From positions 1 to 39,392 of the forward strand of contig JACFNL010000024.1 of assembly GCA_019454875.1 (NCBI GenBank): a stretch of 39,392 nt of DNA, read 5' to 3'. This DNA comes from Candidatus Cloacimonadota bacterium. Its GTDB lineage: Bacteria; Muiribacteriota; UBA6191. Shown piece after piece: positions 27,675 to 37,326 of this stretch. A program made the translations under genes and the position numbers. Position 1 is the stretch's first letter. Every line of letters starts with the position of its first letter. The notes below the pieces were generated by a model that saw nothing but the letters and a program-made list of their open reading frames with translations, ran no database searches and was not told the DNA's origin.

Positions 27675-30600
27675 CAGATCAGTGTATTTTTTAATCGCTC
27701 TGAAACCTTTTTCCGATTTAAAGCATCCCAGTACCGGCGAGTGTCAAAATCCAGGAGGCAGTCATGGCAGGCCTTATCGCAATTACAATTCTGGATGTAG
27801 GAATCTGCCAGCTTGATTAGCTCTGGAAGATGGGCCGTCAGCTGTGAACTTAGTCCCGCGCCACCAGTAGTCTGATCAAATAGCACTACTTTGGTCTGTC
27901 CATACTGTCGAGGAATTGAAATCCCAATTTCTGCTGCCATGATACCTAAAACGCTTGCTGCCGCGCGTCTCAGAGCAGCGGCAAGGGTCGTACTGAAAGT
28001 GTAACTCAGATCCTGCGGGATACCATGGAATTCAAACTCGGTGGCGTCGGTACTATGCACAAAACCCAGACTGATTCCTGCCAGCAGCTGATAATCTGTA
28101 GGAGTGCAGATTTTTCCCATGCCTTGTTTTATGGGCAGGTGTGTCCGTTCCAGTTCCCCCTCACTCATGCGGCCGCAGGCCAGACACAGGTTATAGCCGG
28201 TTTTGTCATGACCTGATTGTGAATGAAAGATTTCACAGTCAAAAGACATTCTGGCTGTACCATTGATTGGCCCAAGGGTAAAACTATAGAGTTTTTCGGG
28301 GTTACGAAGGTTGGCTTTAGGTTCATTAAATGCGATGGTACGGGCCAAATCTACATAGTTGTTGGCTTCCTGGCCTGCAACAAAGCCATAGGGTCGAATG
28401 ACACGGGTAACAGCGTTTTCTGAATTGCATTTTTCACACAGCTTCAACGGCCGGTGACCGTAGCTGAAGTGTTTGCATTTTGGGCAGTCAGCGACATAGA
28501 AAAGTGATTGTGTTTCCACTACCTCTGTATGAGCCGGTTGATGCCAGTTCAGGGCAATGCCATCTATGGAGTAACACATTCCACCAAGCACCAGTGAGGC
28601 ACCAGGAGCAAATTCATGAATTGCTGTGCGGATTTCACGGCTGGGATTGGCACTGCGCCCCAGATGCTGATCGATTTCCCTGTCTTCCTGGGTCTGGGAA
28701 TAGTTTCTCTGGGTACGATTCGCAGGTAAATCCAGATCCACCACCTGGGTTGGAAAACCTAGGGCAGAGAGAAAATTCTTCTCTACGAGCCAGGTCATTA
28801 ATAGTTCCTTTGTCAGGCGATCCAGAAGTTTCTGAATGGCAGCTTTGGCGACCTGATTATCACCTACATTATCAAGCTGCTTTAAATATTCTTGAAGCGA
28901 ATTTGTGTACTCATTTCTTAAGCCTTCAATAATCTGTGCTGTCTGGCGGGCCAGACCCGACTTTCCTTCAAGTCCTGTTCTTCTTATCAGTTGCTGCACC
29001 AGTTCAGGCACGGGATTTGTATTCAGCCAACGGATAAAATCGTCACAAGGACTCTCCTCACCTTCGAAGAAGCTGGAGCAGGATAAACTCAGATTACCAG
29101 TTTGAGTGTCGGCCAGGTAACATTCCAGATACAGTGAGTTGACATGGCGAAGCAGGATTTTCTCACTCTGAAACACCACAGCCGGTACCTGCATGGAACT
29201 TCTGAATGCCCAGTCAGGCTTATGAAACACTTCCCGTTGATGGGGGTCCTCTGCGTTAACAAGTGTGTAGGTCTTGGCCAAAGGTTCCTTGCGTCTGCCG
29301 GCCCGACCAGCTCTTTGCAGATAGTTGGCCGGGGTCGGGGGAACATTGTTAAGAACCACAGCTCCTACCCCGCCAATATCCACTCCCATTTCCATGGTTG
29401 TAGAACAGTTCAGAACATTGATTTCACCGTTCTGAAATCCCTTTTCCATGTCAATGAGAGTAGTTTTTGCCCTTTGTGCTGAATGTTCCTCGCTGCGAAA
29501 CCAGGGATATAGACAGTAGATCTGTAAATGCCTGTCTGTAATGAGTCCCCGTGCAGCGAGACTTTGAATATCTGGGTTCTCATGAAACCAGTTTGCAATG
29601 TCACTGGATGTAGCTTCCTGCCCATTCAAACCCTGAAGCATGGGGTAGGGGCAGGGAGGTAGAGCTGGGATCGATTCCAGGGTTGGGCCTTCAGGTAAAT
29701 AGGGAGAAAAATCACCGACGGTCTGCTCTACCAGCAGACTGGTGGTCGGACATCTTCTAAGTTTTTTCACAGGCTTTAGTATGATTTTTTCCCATTCCAA
29801 ATAGTAGGTGTTACTGTCACTATTCTTTCTAAGAATATGTCTTAGCTGCTTTATGGTTTCCGTAAGTACTTCATTGATCCTGGTCATTGAATTGCCATTG
29901 GTAGGGTCGAGATCCAGCATTCGGCCCAGCATGCGATACACCCTGTGCTGCCTGCCTGAAGATGTCTTGAGTATCAACTGACCCAGGTCAATGGGGCTAG
30001 CCCATTTTGGTTGGTTGGTAAAGGGTTTCAGAGCTGTATTGTAGGCCATGGCACTGCTGTTTCTTACCCACCAGTTGAGTACATAGGTCAGCCATTCATG
30101 CCAGATTGTCGTTAGAATACTAAGCGGGGGAGCACAACTTTTCAGGTCGTAGCAGAGAGTCACAAAACCAAGACTTTCAAGTGATGGAGTTCGGATTACC
30201 CTGCGAAAAAATTCCTTGACCAGAACCAGTTCAGCGGATTGTTCTGTCGAGTGAAAGACTCTTGGGTCCAGATTCTGCAGGGTCTGGTGAATTCTTTGAA
30301 ACATTGTGTCGTTCTGCAGCTCTTTGGCCAGGTCTTTGAGTGTGTATCTGTTGAGGTACTCGAGCTCCGGGTGTTGTGGTAGCAATGCCTGCAATTCTGG
30401 CGACAGGGTGTTTTTGTTAGAATGGCTAAGAAGCAGGTGATAAATGAGACTCTGTATACAGACTTCTTCTGTTAACTGCTGGAGACGGGCCGAATGCTTG
30501 GCAGTACCTTGCCTGCTGTCAGTGAAAGTCAACAGCCTGCGACCCTGTAAAGGAAGATTCTGGGCTGATTCTGTGTATGGCTTTTCCTGGCGAATTGCCA

Positions 30601-32266
30601 GGGTCATGAGATGTTTAATCAGATTGGCTCCATGGATTCGGGTACTACGAAGCATGGGCATATTGCGGCGGTCTATGGATTTGCAGTTTGGGCAGTACAG
30701 ACTGCGCTTTGATCCCGGATTCACCATGGTCAGTGCAGTCGAACCAGGGACTTCTTCGGTGAAGATTTCCCCGGTTTTACTGAGATGGATTTTTTCATCA
30801 CCGTAACTACATTCGGTTTTAGTAGATAACAGGACAGACCTGTGCTCACAGGTGATATCATTGGTTTCTGGGACATCGTCCTCAGTACCGGTATCGTCAT
30901 TATCCCCCGGTAAGCCTGGGCTTCTTAAAGTCCGTTCACTTCCTGGTACGAGCTCTGCCTGAAGATAGTCCACTCCACAAGTGCGGCAGAATGTCAGAGG
31001 AAAGATTCCATGGTCACAGTGAGGACAAGCTACGAGAGTTTGTGTGAATAAGGCACCAAATCCCCATTCTTCCAGTTCAGGCCGGCCGGGACAGTTGGAG
31101 TTCACACAGGCACAAACGCTGGGAACGGTCTGATGAAACACATGTACTCTTAGGGGTATAGGAGGAATGGTGTCCGCGGGTAAAAGTTTCTCCAGACACT
31201 CCGTCTCGGGGCATTTCATGATTTCAGATACTTCGCTGAGTCTTAACGCTTTCTTTTCCTTGAATTTACCTATCAGTGGATCTGTTGTGTCTGGTGACTG
31301 GCGCTCTCCAAAAATGACATGAACCTGGCTGGGTTCACAACCGGCAATGGCTGCCAGAAACACAGCAAGATCCTGCTGGGCCTTCTTCTGATCTTGTGTG
31401 GATATGGTGGCCGATGTGGCAATAAACTGAATGTTTTCGGGCTTCACACCAAATGCAAGAATTACCCTTCGCAGAAGCAGAGCTAGCTCTGTCGCTCTGG
31501 TTCCAAGATAGGTGTGGGCCTCATCAATGACAATGGTGTGCAGTTTTCCCTGGGACTGTCTGAGGATAGTTTGATCTTTTTGTCTTAAGAGCATGTATTG
31601 AAGCATGGTGGCATTGGTCAACAGTATTGGCGGGGGTGTTTTCCGCATGGCTCTTCTGGATGTCAATTCTGGAGTACCGTTGGCTCTTGCCTCTTCCCTT
31701 AGCAGCCCGTTGTATAAAGCAAAGGGAATGGTTGTTCCATCACTATGGCACCATTCAATCAGCCTTTGCTTTTGATTTTGAATCAAGGCATTGAGGGGGT
31801 AGAGAAGAATAGCCTGAACTCCACATTGGTTGCCTGGGTTTGATTCAACGCTTTCATAGATTCTGGACAAAATGGGCCAAAGAAAGCATTCAGTTTTGCC
31901 AGACCCGGTGCCAGAGCTGATCATCAGGGATTTTTCCCTGCGATGGTATTCTGCCAAGGCCTCCCATTGGTGAGTGTATGGATGCATGGTTTCAAGCATC
32001 TGGTGATTCTGGGATACGGTCATGGCATTGATAAGACTTCTGTGAAGAATTCCAGCCTTATCGGCATCAGAAAGTGAACGATGATCTTCTTTCCAGGGCC
32101 AGATGGCTTCCAGCACTGGGTCCGCCATGAGTTTTAAACCCGGTATAAGGTTTGATTTACCTGTCATTTCATTGGTAAGTAATGCCTGTAACTCCGCTGA
32201 ACGGGGATGGATTTCTCCCACTACAGCCCGAACCAGATCTTTTGAAAACGAATAGGGATTCATCAT
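27674..32266 (-). CDS. DEAH-box helicase with DUF1998-like C-terminus, DruE-like
   Basis: A 1530-residue SF2 helicase. Motifs: HPYTHQ (Q-like, about 95-100), Walker A GTGSGKT (119-125), DEAH (248-251), TSAT near 285, and NYLQRAGRAGRR near 985. Zinc-ribbon Cys clusters are inserted around 390-440 and again in the second half (CPKC ... CEKC). The C-terminus has the four-Cys cluster NCNCDKACHDC followed by LLDFDTRRYWDALN, typical of DUF1998/MrfA-like helicases. Large DUF1998 helicases preceded by a ~1000-residue unknown protein are the two components of Druantia type III (DruH, DruE), and this pair fits. The ATG at 32266 follows GAGG, which overlaps the upstream stop codon; the gap is nine bases, so the genes are coupled. 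Role inferred: anti-phage defence. Confidence 0.85.
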   Translation of the reverse strand: MMNPYSFSKDLVRAVVGEIHPRSAELQALLTNEMTGKSNLIPGLKLMADPVLEAIWPWKEDHRSLSDADKAGILHRSLINAMTVSQNHQMLETMHPYTHQWEALAEYHRREKSLMISSGTGSGKTECFLWPILSRIYESVESNPGNQCGVQAILLYPLNALIQNQKQRLIEWCHSDGTTIPFALYNGLLREEARANGTPELTSRRAMRKTPPPILLTNATMLQYMLLRQKDQTILRQSQGKLHTIVIDEAHTYLGTRATELALLLRRVILAFGVKPENIQFIATSATISTQDQKKAQQDLAVFLAAIAGCEPSQVHVIFGERQSPDTTDPLIGKFKEKKALRLSEVSEIMKCPETECLEKLLPADTIPPIPLRVHVFHQTVPSVCACVNSNCPGRPELEEWGFGALFTQTLVACPHCDHGIFPLTFCRTCGVDYLQAELVPGSERTLRSPGLPGDNDDTGTEDDVPETNDITCEHRSVLLSTKTECSYGDEKIHLSKTGEIFTEEVPGSTALTMVNPGSKRSLYCPNCKSIDRRNMPMLRSTRIHGANLIKHLMTLAIRQEKPYTESAQNLPLQGRRLLTFTDSRQGTAKHSARLQQLTEEVCIQSLIYHLLLSHSNKNTLSPELQALLPQHPELEYLNRYTLKDLAKELQNDTMFQRIHQTLQNLDPRVFHSTEQSAELVLVKEFFRRVIRTPSLESLGFVTLCYDLKSCAPPLSILTTIWHEWLTYVLNWWVRNSSAMAYNTALKPFTNQPKWASPIDLGQLILKTSSGRQHRVYRMLGRMLDLDPTNGNSMTRINEVLTETIKQLRHILRKNSDSNTYYLEWEKIILKPVKKLRRCPTTSLLVEQTVGDFSPYLPEGPTLESIPALPPCPYPMLQGLNGQEATSSDIANWFHENPDIQSLAARGLITDRHLQIYCLYPWFRSEEHSAQRAKTTLIDMEKGFQNGEINVLNCSTTMEMGVDIGGVGAVVLNNVPPTPANYLQRAGRAGRRKEPLAKTYTLVNAEDPHQREVFHKPDWAFRSSMQVPAVVFQSEKILLRHVNSLYLECYLADTQTGNLSLSCSSFFEGEESPCDDFIRWLNTNPVPELVQQLIRRTGLEGKSGLARQTAQIIEGLRNEYTNSLQEYLKQLDNVGDNQVAKAAIQKLLDRLTKELLMTWLVEKNFLSALGFPTQVVDLDLPANRTQRNYSQTQEDREIDQHLGRSANPSREIRTAIHEFAPGASLVLGGMCYSIDGIALNWHQPAHTEVVETQSLFYVADCPKCKHFSYGHRPLKLCEKCNSENAVTRVIRPYGFVAGQEANNYVDLARTIAFNEPKANLRNPEKLYSFTLGPINGTARMSFDCEIFHSQSGHDKTGYNLCLACGRMSEGELERTHLPIKQGMGKICTPTDYQLLAGISLGFVHSTDATEFEFHGIPQDLSYTFSTTLAAALRRAAASVLGIMAAEIGISIPRQYGQTKVVLFDQTTGGAGLSSQLTAHLPELIKLADSYIQNCNCDKACHDCLLDFDTRRYWDALNRKKVSERLKNTLI

Positions 32267-32275
32267 AGATAGACC

Positions 32276-35200
32276 TCAACAATCAGCAGAAAAATTTAAA
32301 ATTTCCATTCCAGACCGGACTCGTTGATCAAAGTCTGGTGGACAAATGTTTCTTAAGACTTTAATCGATTTCACTATATCGGAACTTAGGAGATCATACT
32401 CTTCATAAAAGTGAGCACCGGCCAACAATGCGCAAGCAAAATAATAACTTTTCAAGGCCGGCTTTTGCCGGGTCAGTGCTTCAAGATCTGGTAGCAGCCG
32501 AAGCAGTCTTTTATCACCTAGCACAAGAGGGAACAGTTGCGCACAATGTACCCGACTTCGCATCAGGTTTACTTGGATTCGGGCCTTTCCAAATGAATCA
32601 TCCTGCCAGTCATCGGCTTCTTCATCAAAGTTATCAGTAAAAGTTTCAGGCATACGAAAAGCGGAATTTCTTTTTAGAAATGCCAGCCATGGAAAGCACT
32701 GTGTCAGCCTGTCAAAACGATCATTCAGGAGCATTCGCATGAGCTCATGCTGCTTGGATTCAGGTAGGGTTATCAGGCGAGGATACTGCCGAAGGCGGTA
32801 CTTCTGTAGATATTCCCACCATAAATTGACAGGCAGGGAGGCAAAGCATACTGGTGTAGATTGTTCCAGAATGGTGGCGTGTTCCATACGACCACGAAAC
32901 ACCATGTAGGCCACACAGAATCGATTCCAGTCGTTTTCTATGGCCCGCACCCAGGGTATAGAACAGGCAGTGCCCATGCGCATTGCCTGTACGGTGTTTT
33001 CAATGACAGGCCAATCCGGGTGCTGTGGATTGTCCAGCAGTTCATCCATTTTACTGGTGAGGGCTTTTAGCTGCGCATGTACTGGATAACAGCGCATGAG
33101 GGATGCCAGCGAGCCATCGGGGTCTGTTTCAGGTTCAATCACAAGAGGATCAGGATAGTCGGCCCGGATCTGTCCGTGAAGCTCACCACAAAGGGTGTAG
33201 GTACCAGCAGGCAGGTGCTGAAAACTGGCACTACCGTTTTGGACAGTCAATTCGGTTATGGACTCTTCAGATACATCGAGCCTTGTGCAGAAAATTCTCA
33301 TCTGCTGCTTTTGATTTTCTGGCATGGTCAGCCAGGCACCCTCTTTGATTTCAATGGTTTTGCTGCCAAAGTCCAGTGCAAGGTTCATATCCGAACCACA
33401 AATGGTGATCTCTCCCTTGTCGTTGGTTTCCAGATTCATGAATTCCAGATTCATGTGATCCCGCTGTTTGAACTGTTCTGCTGCAACCACTGCACCAATC
33501 GCTGCCGCAATTTCAAGACCGCCCTCCTGAGTTGACAGATGAATGTCATCAAATCCTTCAATGTTAAGAGGAATCCTGATACGAACCCCGGATGGTGTGC
33601 GTTCGCGGTTCAAAAATTCAAGATCCGGTAAAATATTATAACTCAAGTAATCCCAAGCCCTTTTAAAGAGTCTCTTAGTGGTCGCCTCTCGGATGAGTAC
33701 ATCAGGATGCCAGGCAGGAATTGACAGCTCAAAGAACTGGTCATCCCGAAAATGCAGGTTCAAGCGAATATTATCGGAGGAAGTGGTTAAGGGTATCTTA
33801 CATTCCAGGTATTGCCCCACAGTTTTGGTCTGTCCTATCGGGCTGTCGGGACACTCTACTTTAGTGATGTCAGAGTCTGGCACCTTAACCACAAGCTGAT
33901 TTTCGCTGTTGATTTCCCATTCCAGATCGCTAACCTTGGGCCAGAAAATAAATCTGCGTAGTTCTTCTGTTTTTGAGCCTTTCAGATACAGGCGATACAG
34001 TCCGCTGGTTTTAGGTGCATTGGAGTAGGGAATATACTGACTCTCATTACCCCGACAAAGGGCCAGGTCTTCTAATCTGATAGGGTGACTGGTCTTGAGT
34101 TCTGGCCATTCAGAGTAAACAGGCATACTGGTATCCAGTTCTTCGGGGCCGGGTATTAGAAAGTAGCCTTCGGATTCTTCTTTTTCTGCATTCAATTGGA
34201 TTGAAAAGGGAATACCCTTCCACATGAAATCATGGTTTTCTTCTAAAATGACCCAGTGACATTGGTGATCTGCGACCAATTGAGAGCGAACTCTAACAGG
34301 AAGGATGGGTTCGTCACCCTGAAACAGAAGAAGTACAGCACCGCATCTGGTTTTAACAATGTTTTTCTGGCCTGCGTAGGACCATGTGTCCTTTCCCTGA
34401 AGAAATACTAGCGGCAGATCTGGAACCAAAGTCGGGAAACCGCACAATTCCTCAATACATTCACCCGTAGGAGCATGCACCCGAATACTCATAGGCTGAA
34501 ATCTGAAGCTCGGATGATCCGTGTAGAATCGATCAACCATGAGTTCGTTGCCTGAGGGTCTTAGGTGAGCAATGATCTGACGATTCAAATATACAGGCAG
34601 ACTTCTCTTGAACTCACTGGCTTTCTGCAGAAGTCCTGGTCTGGTGAGGCTCTGAGGCATTTTCAGAAAGTATTCAAGATGTACTCTGTCTAAGGCTACA
34701 GTCAGACGCAGGGACAGGCTGACCCTGGATACATATACGCGATGGGTGTCAATAAGAGACTTAAGAAGCTCCTGCAGGGTTTCCTGCTGGACGGATGGAA
34801 AACTTAATTTCTGCAGTATAATCGTGGCAGTTATCTCTGGCTGGCCTTGCTGCTCTGAACTGACACCCTGATGAATTGCCTGAGCCAGTTCACCAAGTCG
34901 GCAGAGTACCTCATCATGCTGTAAGCTCTGTGGCAGATAACTCGATTCATCAGTGCAAATTAGCTCCCGCAGATACTGCCACTCGGAACCAATCGTCTCC
35001 ATTCTTTCCAGTAATCTTAGGACAAACCGTCTAAGAGGATTCGGCTTCAGAAGCTGCACAGGGGGAAATCCGCCTGAGTAAATCATGCTGTATAGCAGCT
35101 GGTCCTTGTCTCCTGCTTCGGAAATTCTGACTTTCCAAAATTGCAGCCCTCGTCGGACCAAAGTGGCAATCTGAGCACTTTTAGCTAATTGCAGGTGGTC

Positions 35201-35449
35201 AATCAACGAGTCGTAGCTGGCTCTTCCTTCTTTCCAGTGTCTGCAATAGAACCAGGACCCATAAAGTACAACCTCGGCTGCCTGATCAAGACTGTTCGTG
35301 TTGGCAAGGTGAATTTTCAGGGACTGAAGTTCATTTTCGGTAATATGGTAGGCGTAAAGAGGTCTGCCATCGGGCTCTTCAAGACTCCTGTTTATCAGAA
35401 ATTCTATCAGAAGTCTACCCTTGGGGCGATGCAGTCCAGATTCAGCCAT
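32276..35449 (-). CDS. DruH-like / STY4851-type protein, partner of the helicase
   Basis: A 1057-residue soluble protein without enzymatic motifs that I can read. The N-terminal 130 residues (RPLYAYHITENELQSLK ... LYGSWFYCRHWKEG ... RRGLQFWKVRI ... YSGGFPPVQLL) carry the pattern I associate with the STY4851/ECs_5259 family, found next to DUF1998 helicases and matching the DruH component of Druantia type III. The middle is rich in beta-strands (about 400-750), and the last 250 residues are helical. The ATG at 35449 follows GAGGAA. The helicase gene begins nine bases after the stop. The family call comes from memory of pattern and context and needs a profile search; the pairing itself is plain. 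Confidence 0.65.
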   Translation of the reverse strand: MAESGLHRPKGRLLIEFLINRSLEEPDGRPLYAYHITENELQSLKIHLANTNSLDQAAEVVLYGSWFYCRHWKEGRASYDSLIDHLQLAKSAQIATLVRRGLQFWKVRISEAGDKDQLLYSMIYSGGFPPVQLLKPNPLRRFVLRLLERMETIGSEWQYLRELICTDESSYLPQSLQHDEVLCRLGELAQAIHQGVSSEQQGQPEITATIILQKLSFPSVQQETLQELLKSLIDTHRVYVSRVSLSLRLTVALDRVHLEYFLKMPQSLTRPGLLQKASEFKRSLPVYLNRQIIAHLRPSGNELMVDRFYTDHPSFRFQPMSIRVHAPTGECIEELCGFPTLVPDLPLVFLQGKDTWSYAGQKNIVKTRCGAVLLLFQGDEPILPVRVRSQLVADHQCHWVILEENHDFMWKGIPFSIQLNAEKEESEGYFLIPGPEELDTSMPVYSEWPELKTSHPIRLEDLALCRGNESQYIPYSNAPKTSGLYRLYLKGSKTEELRRFIFWPKVSDLEWEINSENQLVVKVPDSDITKVECPDSPIGQTKTVGQYLECKIPLTTSSDNIRLNLHFRDDQFFELSIPAWHPDVLIREATTKRLFKRAWDYLSYNILPDLEFLNRERTPSGVRIRIPLNIEGFDDIHLSTQEGGLEIAAAIGAVVAAEQFKQRDHMNLEFMNLETNDKGEITICGSDMNLALDFGSKTIEIKEGAWLTMPENQKQQMRIFCTRLDVSEESITELTVQNGSASFQHLPAGTYTLCGELHGQIRADYPDPLVIEPETDPDGSLASLMRCYPVHAQLKALTSKMDELLDNPQHPDWPVIENTVQAMRMGTACSIPWVRAIENDWNRFCVAYMVFRGRMEHATILEQSTPVCFASLPVNLWWEYLQKYRLRQYPRLITLPESKQHELMRMLLNDRFDRLTQCFPWLAFLKRNSAFRMPETFTDNFDEEADDWQDDSFGKARIQVNLMRSRVHCAQLFPLVLGDKRLLRLLPDLEALTRQKPALKSYYFACALLAGAHFYEEYDLLSSDIVKSIKVLRNICPPDFDQRVRSGMEILNFSADC

Positions 35450-35753
35450 AAATTTTTCCTCGGTTTAGTCTCACAGTGCTCAAAATTTCCATAAAAAACC
35501 CAATCCTGAACTTCATTATTTCTTTAATCACTGTATTCGACGGGGATTTTTTTCATGGGTATAGTTTACCACAAACACCTGTTTTCCCTCGTAGTCACGA
35601 TTTTCCCAAACTTTAGATATCTGAGCCTCCTTAAGCCTTAGTGATGAATGATAAATGAGTAAAAAAAAATAGGTGTCGTACAAAATTGACACATTTATCC
35701 ATTATGTTTACAGTGTGGGAACCATTTTTTAAAGAATTGTAGAGGATTTGTTA
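35450..35753. other. Divergent regulatory region between the Druantia-like and type III operons
   Basis: About 300 bp separate the two divergent defence operons. The forward promoter is described separately. For the reverse operon I find A/T-rich stretches but no convincing -35/-10 pair. A reverse 24-codon frame (MKFRIGFF...) runs into the DruH-like start codon in another frame and could be an upstream leader peptide. There is no other gene candidate. Confidence 0.5.
35686..35714 (+). promoter_or_regulatory. Promoter of the CARF/Cas10 operon
   Basis: A perfect TTGACA (35686-35691), 17-bp spacer, TACAGT (35709-35714). The predicted leader is about 33 bases and contains AGAGG eight bases before the ATG at 35754. 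Confidence 0.6.
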
Positions 35754-37307
35754 ATGCCGAAAGTATTGATCAGCTTTCTTGGAACTGGCCCGTATAAAGC
35801 CTGCCGCTATGCTGTTCAGGCCCAGCTATCCCAAAAGACAGCCTATGTCCAGGTGGCTGAGTGTGAACTGTACCAGATTGATAGGGCTGTAATTCTTTGC
35901 ACCAGTAAGTCGCTTGAGCTGCACTGGCAGCCTTTGCGAGAGCAGCTGGCTGCTAACGGAGTCAGTGCTTCCTATCGGGATATGCCGGACTGTTCCAGTC
36001 CTCAGGAGTTTTGGGATCTATTCAAGATTCTGCAATCTGTCATTTCTGAATATGATGGCCACCAAATCTATCTGGATATTACCCATAGCTTTCGGGCTAT
36101 CCCATTTTTTGCCGGATCGGTAGTTTCCTTTCAAAGAATGGTTTCTCCGACTAAATCTCAAATTCAGCAGATTTTTTATGGAGAAGGCCCCCAGCATCCA
36201 AAAAATCCAGAGACCGCTGAGGTCTTAAAAATCTGGGACTTATCGCCTTTTCTTGAACTCTTGGACTGGTCCCAAGCCTTGTCCCAATTTCTGGAAACTG
36301 GCAATGCCTCAAAGCTAGGTGCCTTGACGACTGAGCATGCCACAGAAGAAATCAAATCAGCCAATCAAAATCAGGATTTTGCCAGAAGAAATACTTTTAA
36401 CAGTCTTAAATCACTGGGCAAAGGACTTACTGAAATCAGCCTTGGTCTGGCCGGAAATCGTACCGGCGAATTGTTGGTCGATAGGGCCAAAACCCGCTGC
36501 TCTGTGGCCAGAGCCTTGGAAAACCTGGATAAATGCCGCGAGATTGTCGCATCTGATTTACCCCCATTAGCTCTATTGCTCCATGAGATTCAATCCATGC
36601 TAGAACCCATGTCCCAGGGATTTGTTCATGGACAGAGTGGGGTCAAGAGCTGGCTTCAACTGGCAAAACTTTACCTGAAGTTTGGTCGCTACGCAGATTG
36701 TTCCGCAACTTTAAGAGAAGGGTTATTAAATATAAAGATTGACCCCGCTCATCTGTTTTCTGAGAAGGAAAGACATTCCTCAGCACTAGGGGTTTTGGCC
36801 AAAACTATTTTTGATCTCAGAAATGATTTGAATCATGCAGGCTACAGATCCAACCCATCCAAAACAGAAGTGATTCAATCAAATTTAGAGGACTTTATTC
36901 AAAAAATTGAGGACTCCATTTTTGCCCCGGTGTTTGTCAACCTTAGCAATCACCCAAGCGACAAATGGAGTGAGGCGCAAACCAGGGCCGTCATGGCAGT
37001 GCCCTGTCCCTTTGCAGCAATCGCAAAAATTGTGGATGTCAATTTTCCAGCAGTAGATCCAGCAGACGATACACCCGATCTGGCAAAAATTGCGGAGAAA
37101 ATTATCCACGACCTGCCACCTGGAACCGTGGCAGCTTTAGTGCAGGGCGAGTACATTCTAAGCACCCTGATAGTTCAAGGTTTGCAAGCCCTAAGTATTG
37201 ACTGCTACACAGCCACCACCCACAGAAATGTCATTGATTTGCCTGACGGCAAAAAGCTGACCGAATTCAAGTTTGAGAGATTGAGGAAGTATCCGGGATT
37301 ACGCTGA
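35754..37307 (+). CDS. CARF-HEPN ribonuclease (Csx1/Csx2-TM1812 type) with an extra C-terminal domain
   Basis: A 517-residue type III CRISPR accessory effector. The N-terminal Rossmann-like CARF domain (1 to about 165) starts MPKVLISFLGTGPYKACRY and has the ligand-site motif LDITHSFRAIPF (107-118), as in the TM1812/Csx2 family. The helical middle ends with a HEPN RNase motif Arg356-x4-His361 (FDLRNDLNHAG). CARF-HEPN proteins are ribonucleases switched on by cyclic oligoadenylate from Cas10. After residue about 392 follows a separate domain beginning VFVNLSNHPSDKWSEAQ, with GTVAALVQGEY and ending FKFERLRKY. It resembles small CRISPR-associated proteins that can occur alone; a ring-nuclease-like role is possible but unproven. 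ATG 35754 is preferred over TTG 35748. First gene of the operon, 19 bp before the next. Confidence 0.85.
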   Translation: MPKVLISFLGTGPYKACRYAVQAQLSQKTAYVQVAECELYQIDRAVILCTSKSLELHWQPLREQLAANGVSASYRDMPDCSSPQEFWDLFKILQSVISEYDGHQIYLDITHSFRAIPFFAGSVVSFQRMVSPTKSQIQQIFYGEGPQHPKNPETAEVLKIWDLSPFLELLDWSQALSQFLETGNASKLGALTTEHATEEIKSANQNQDFARRNTFNSLKSLGKGLTEISLGLAGNRTGELLVDRAKTRCSVARALENLDKCREIVASDLPPLALLLHEIQSMLEPMSQGFVHGQSGVKSWLQLAKLYLKFGRYADCSATLREGLLNIKIDPAHLFSEKERHSSALGVLAKTIFDLRNDLNHAGYRSNPSKTEVIQSNLEDFIQKIEDSIFAPVFVNLSNHPSDKWSEAQTRAVMAVPCPFAAIAKIVDVNFPAVDPADDTPDLAKIAEKIIHDLPPGTVAALVQGEYILSTLIVQGLQALSIDCYTATTHRNVIDLPDGKKLTEFKFERLRKYPGLR

Positions 37308-37326
37308 ATTTAAGAAGGAGACAATT

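Noticed and set aside
27674..35449. DISARM or Dpd system
   Set aside because: No methyltransferase, phospholipase-D or DpdA-like gene is present; the helicase and DUF1998-like part are in one protein and the partner fits DruH better.
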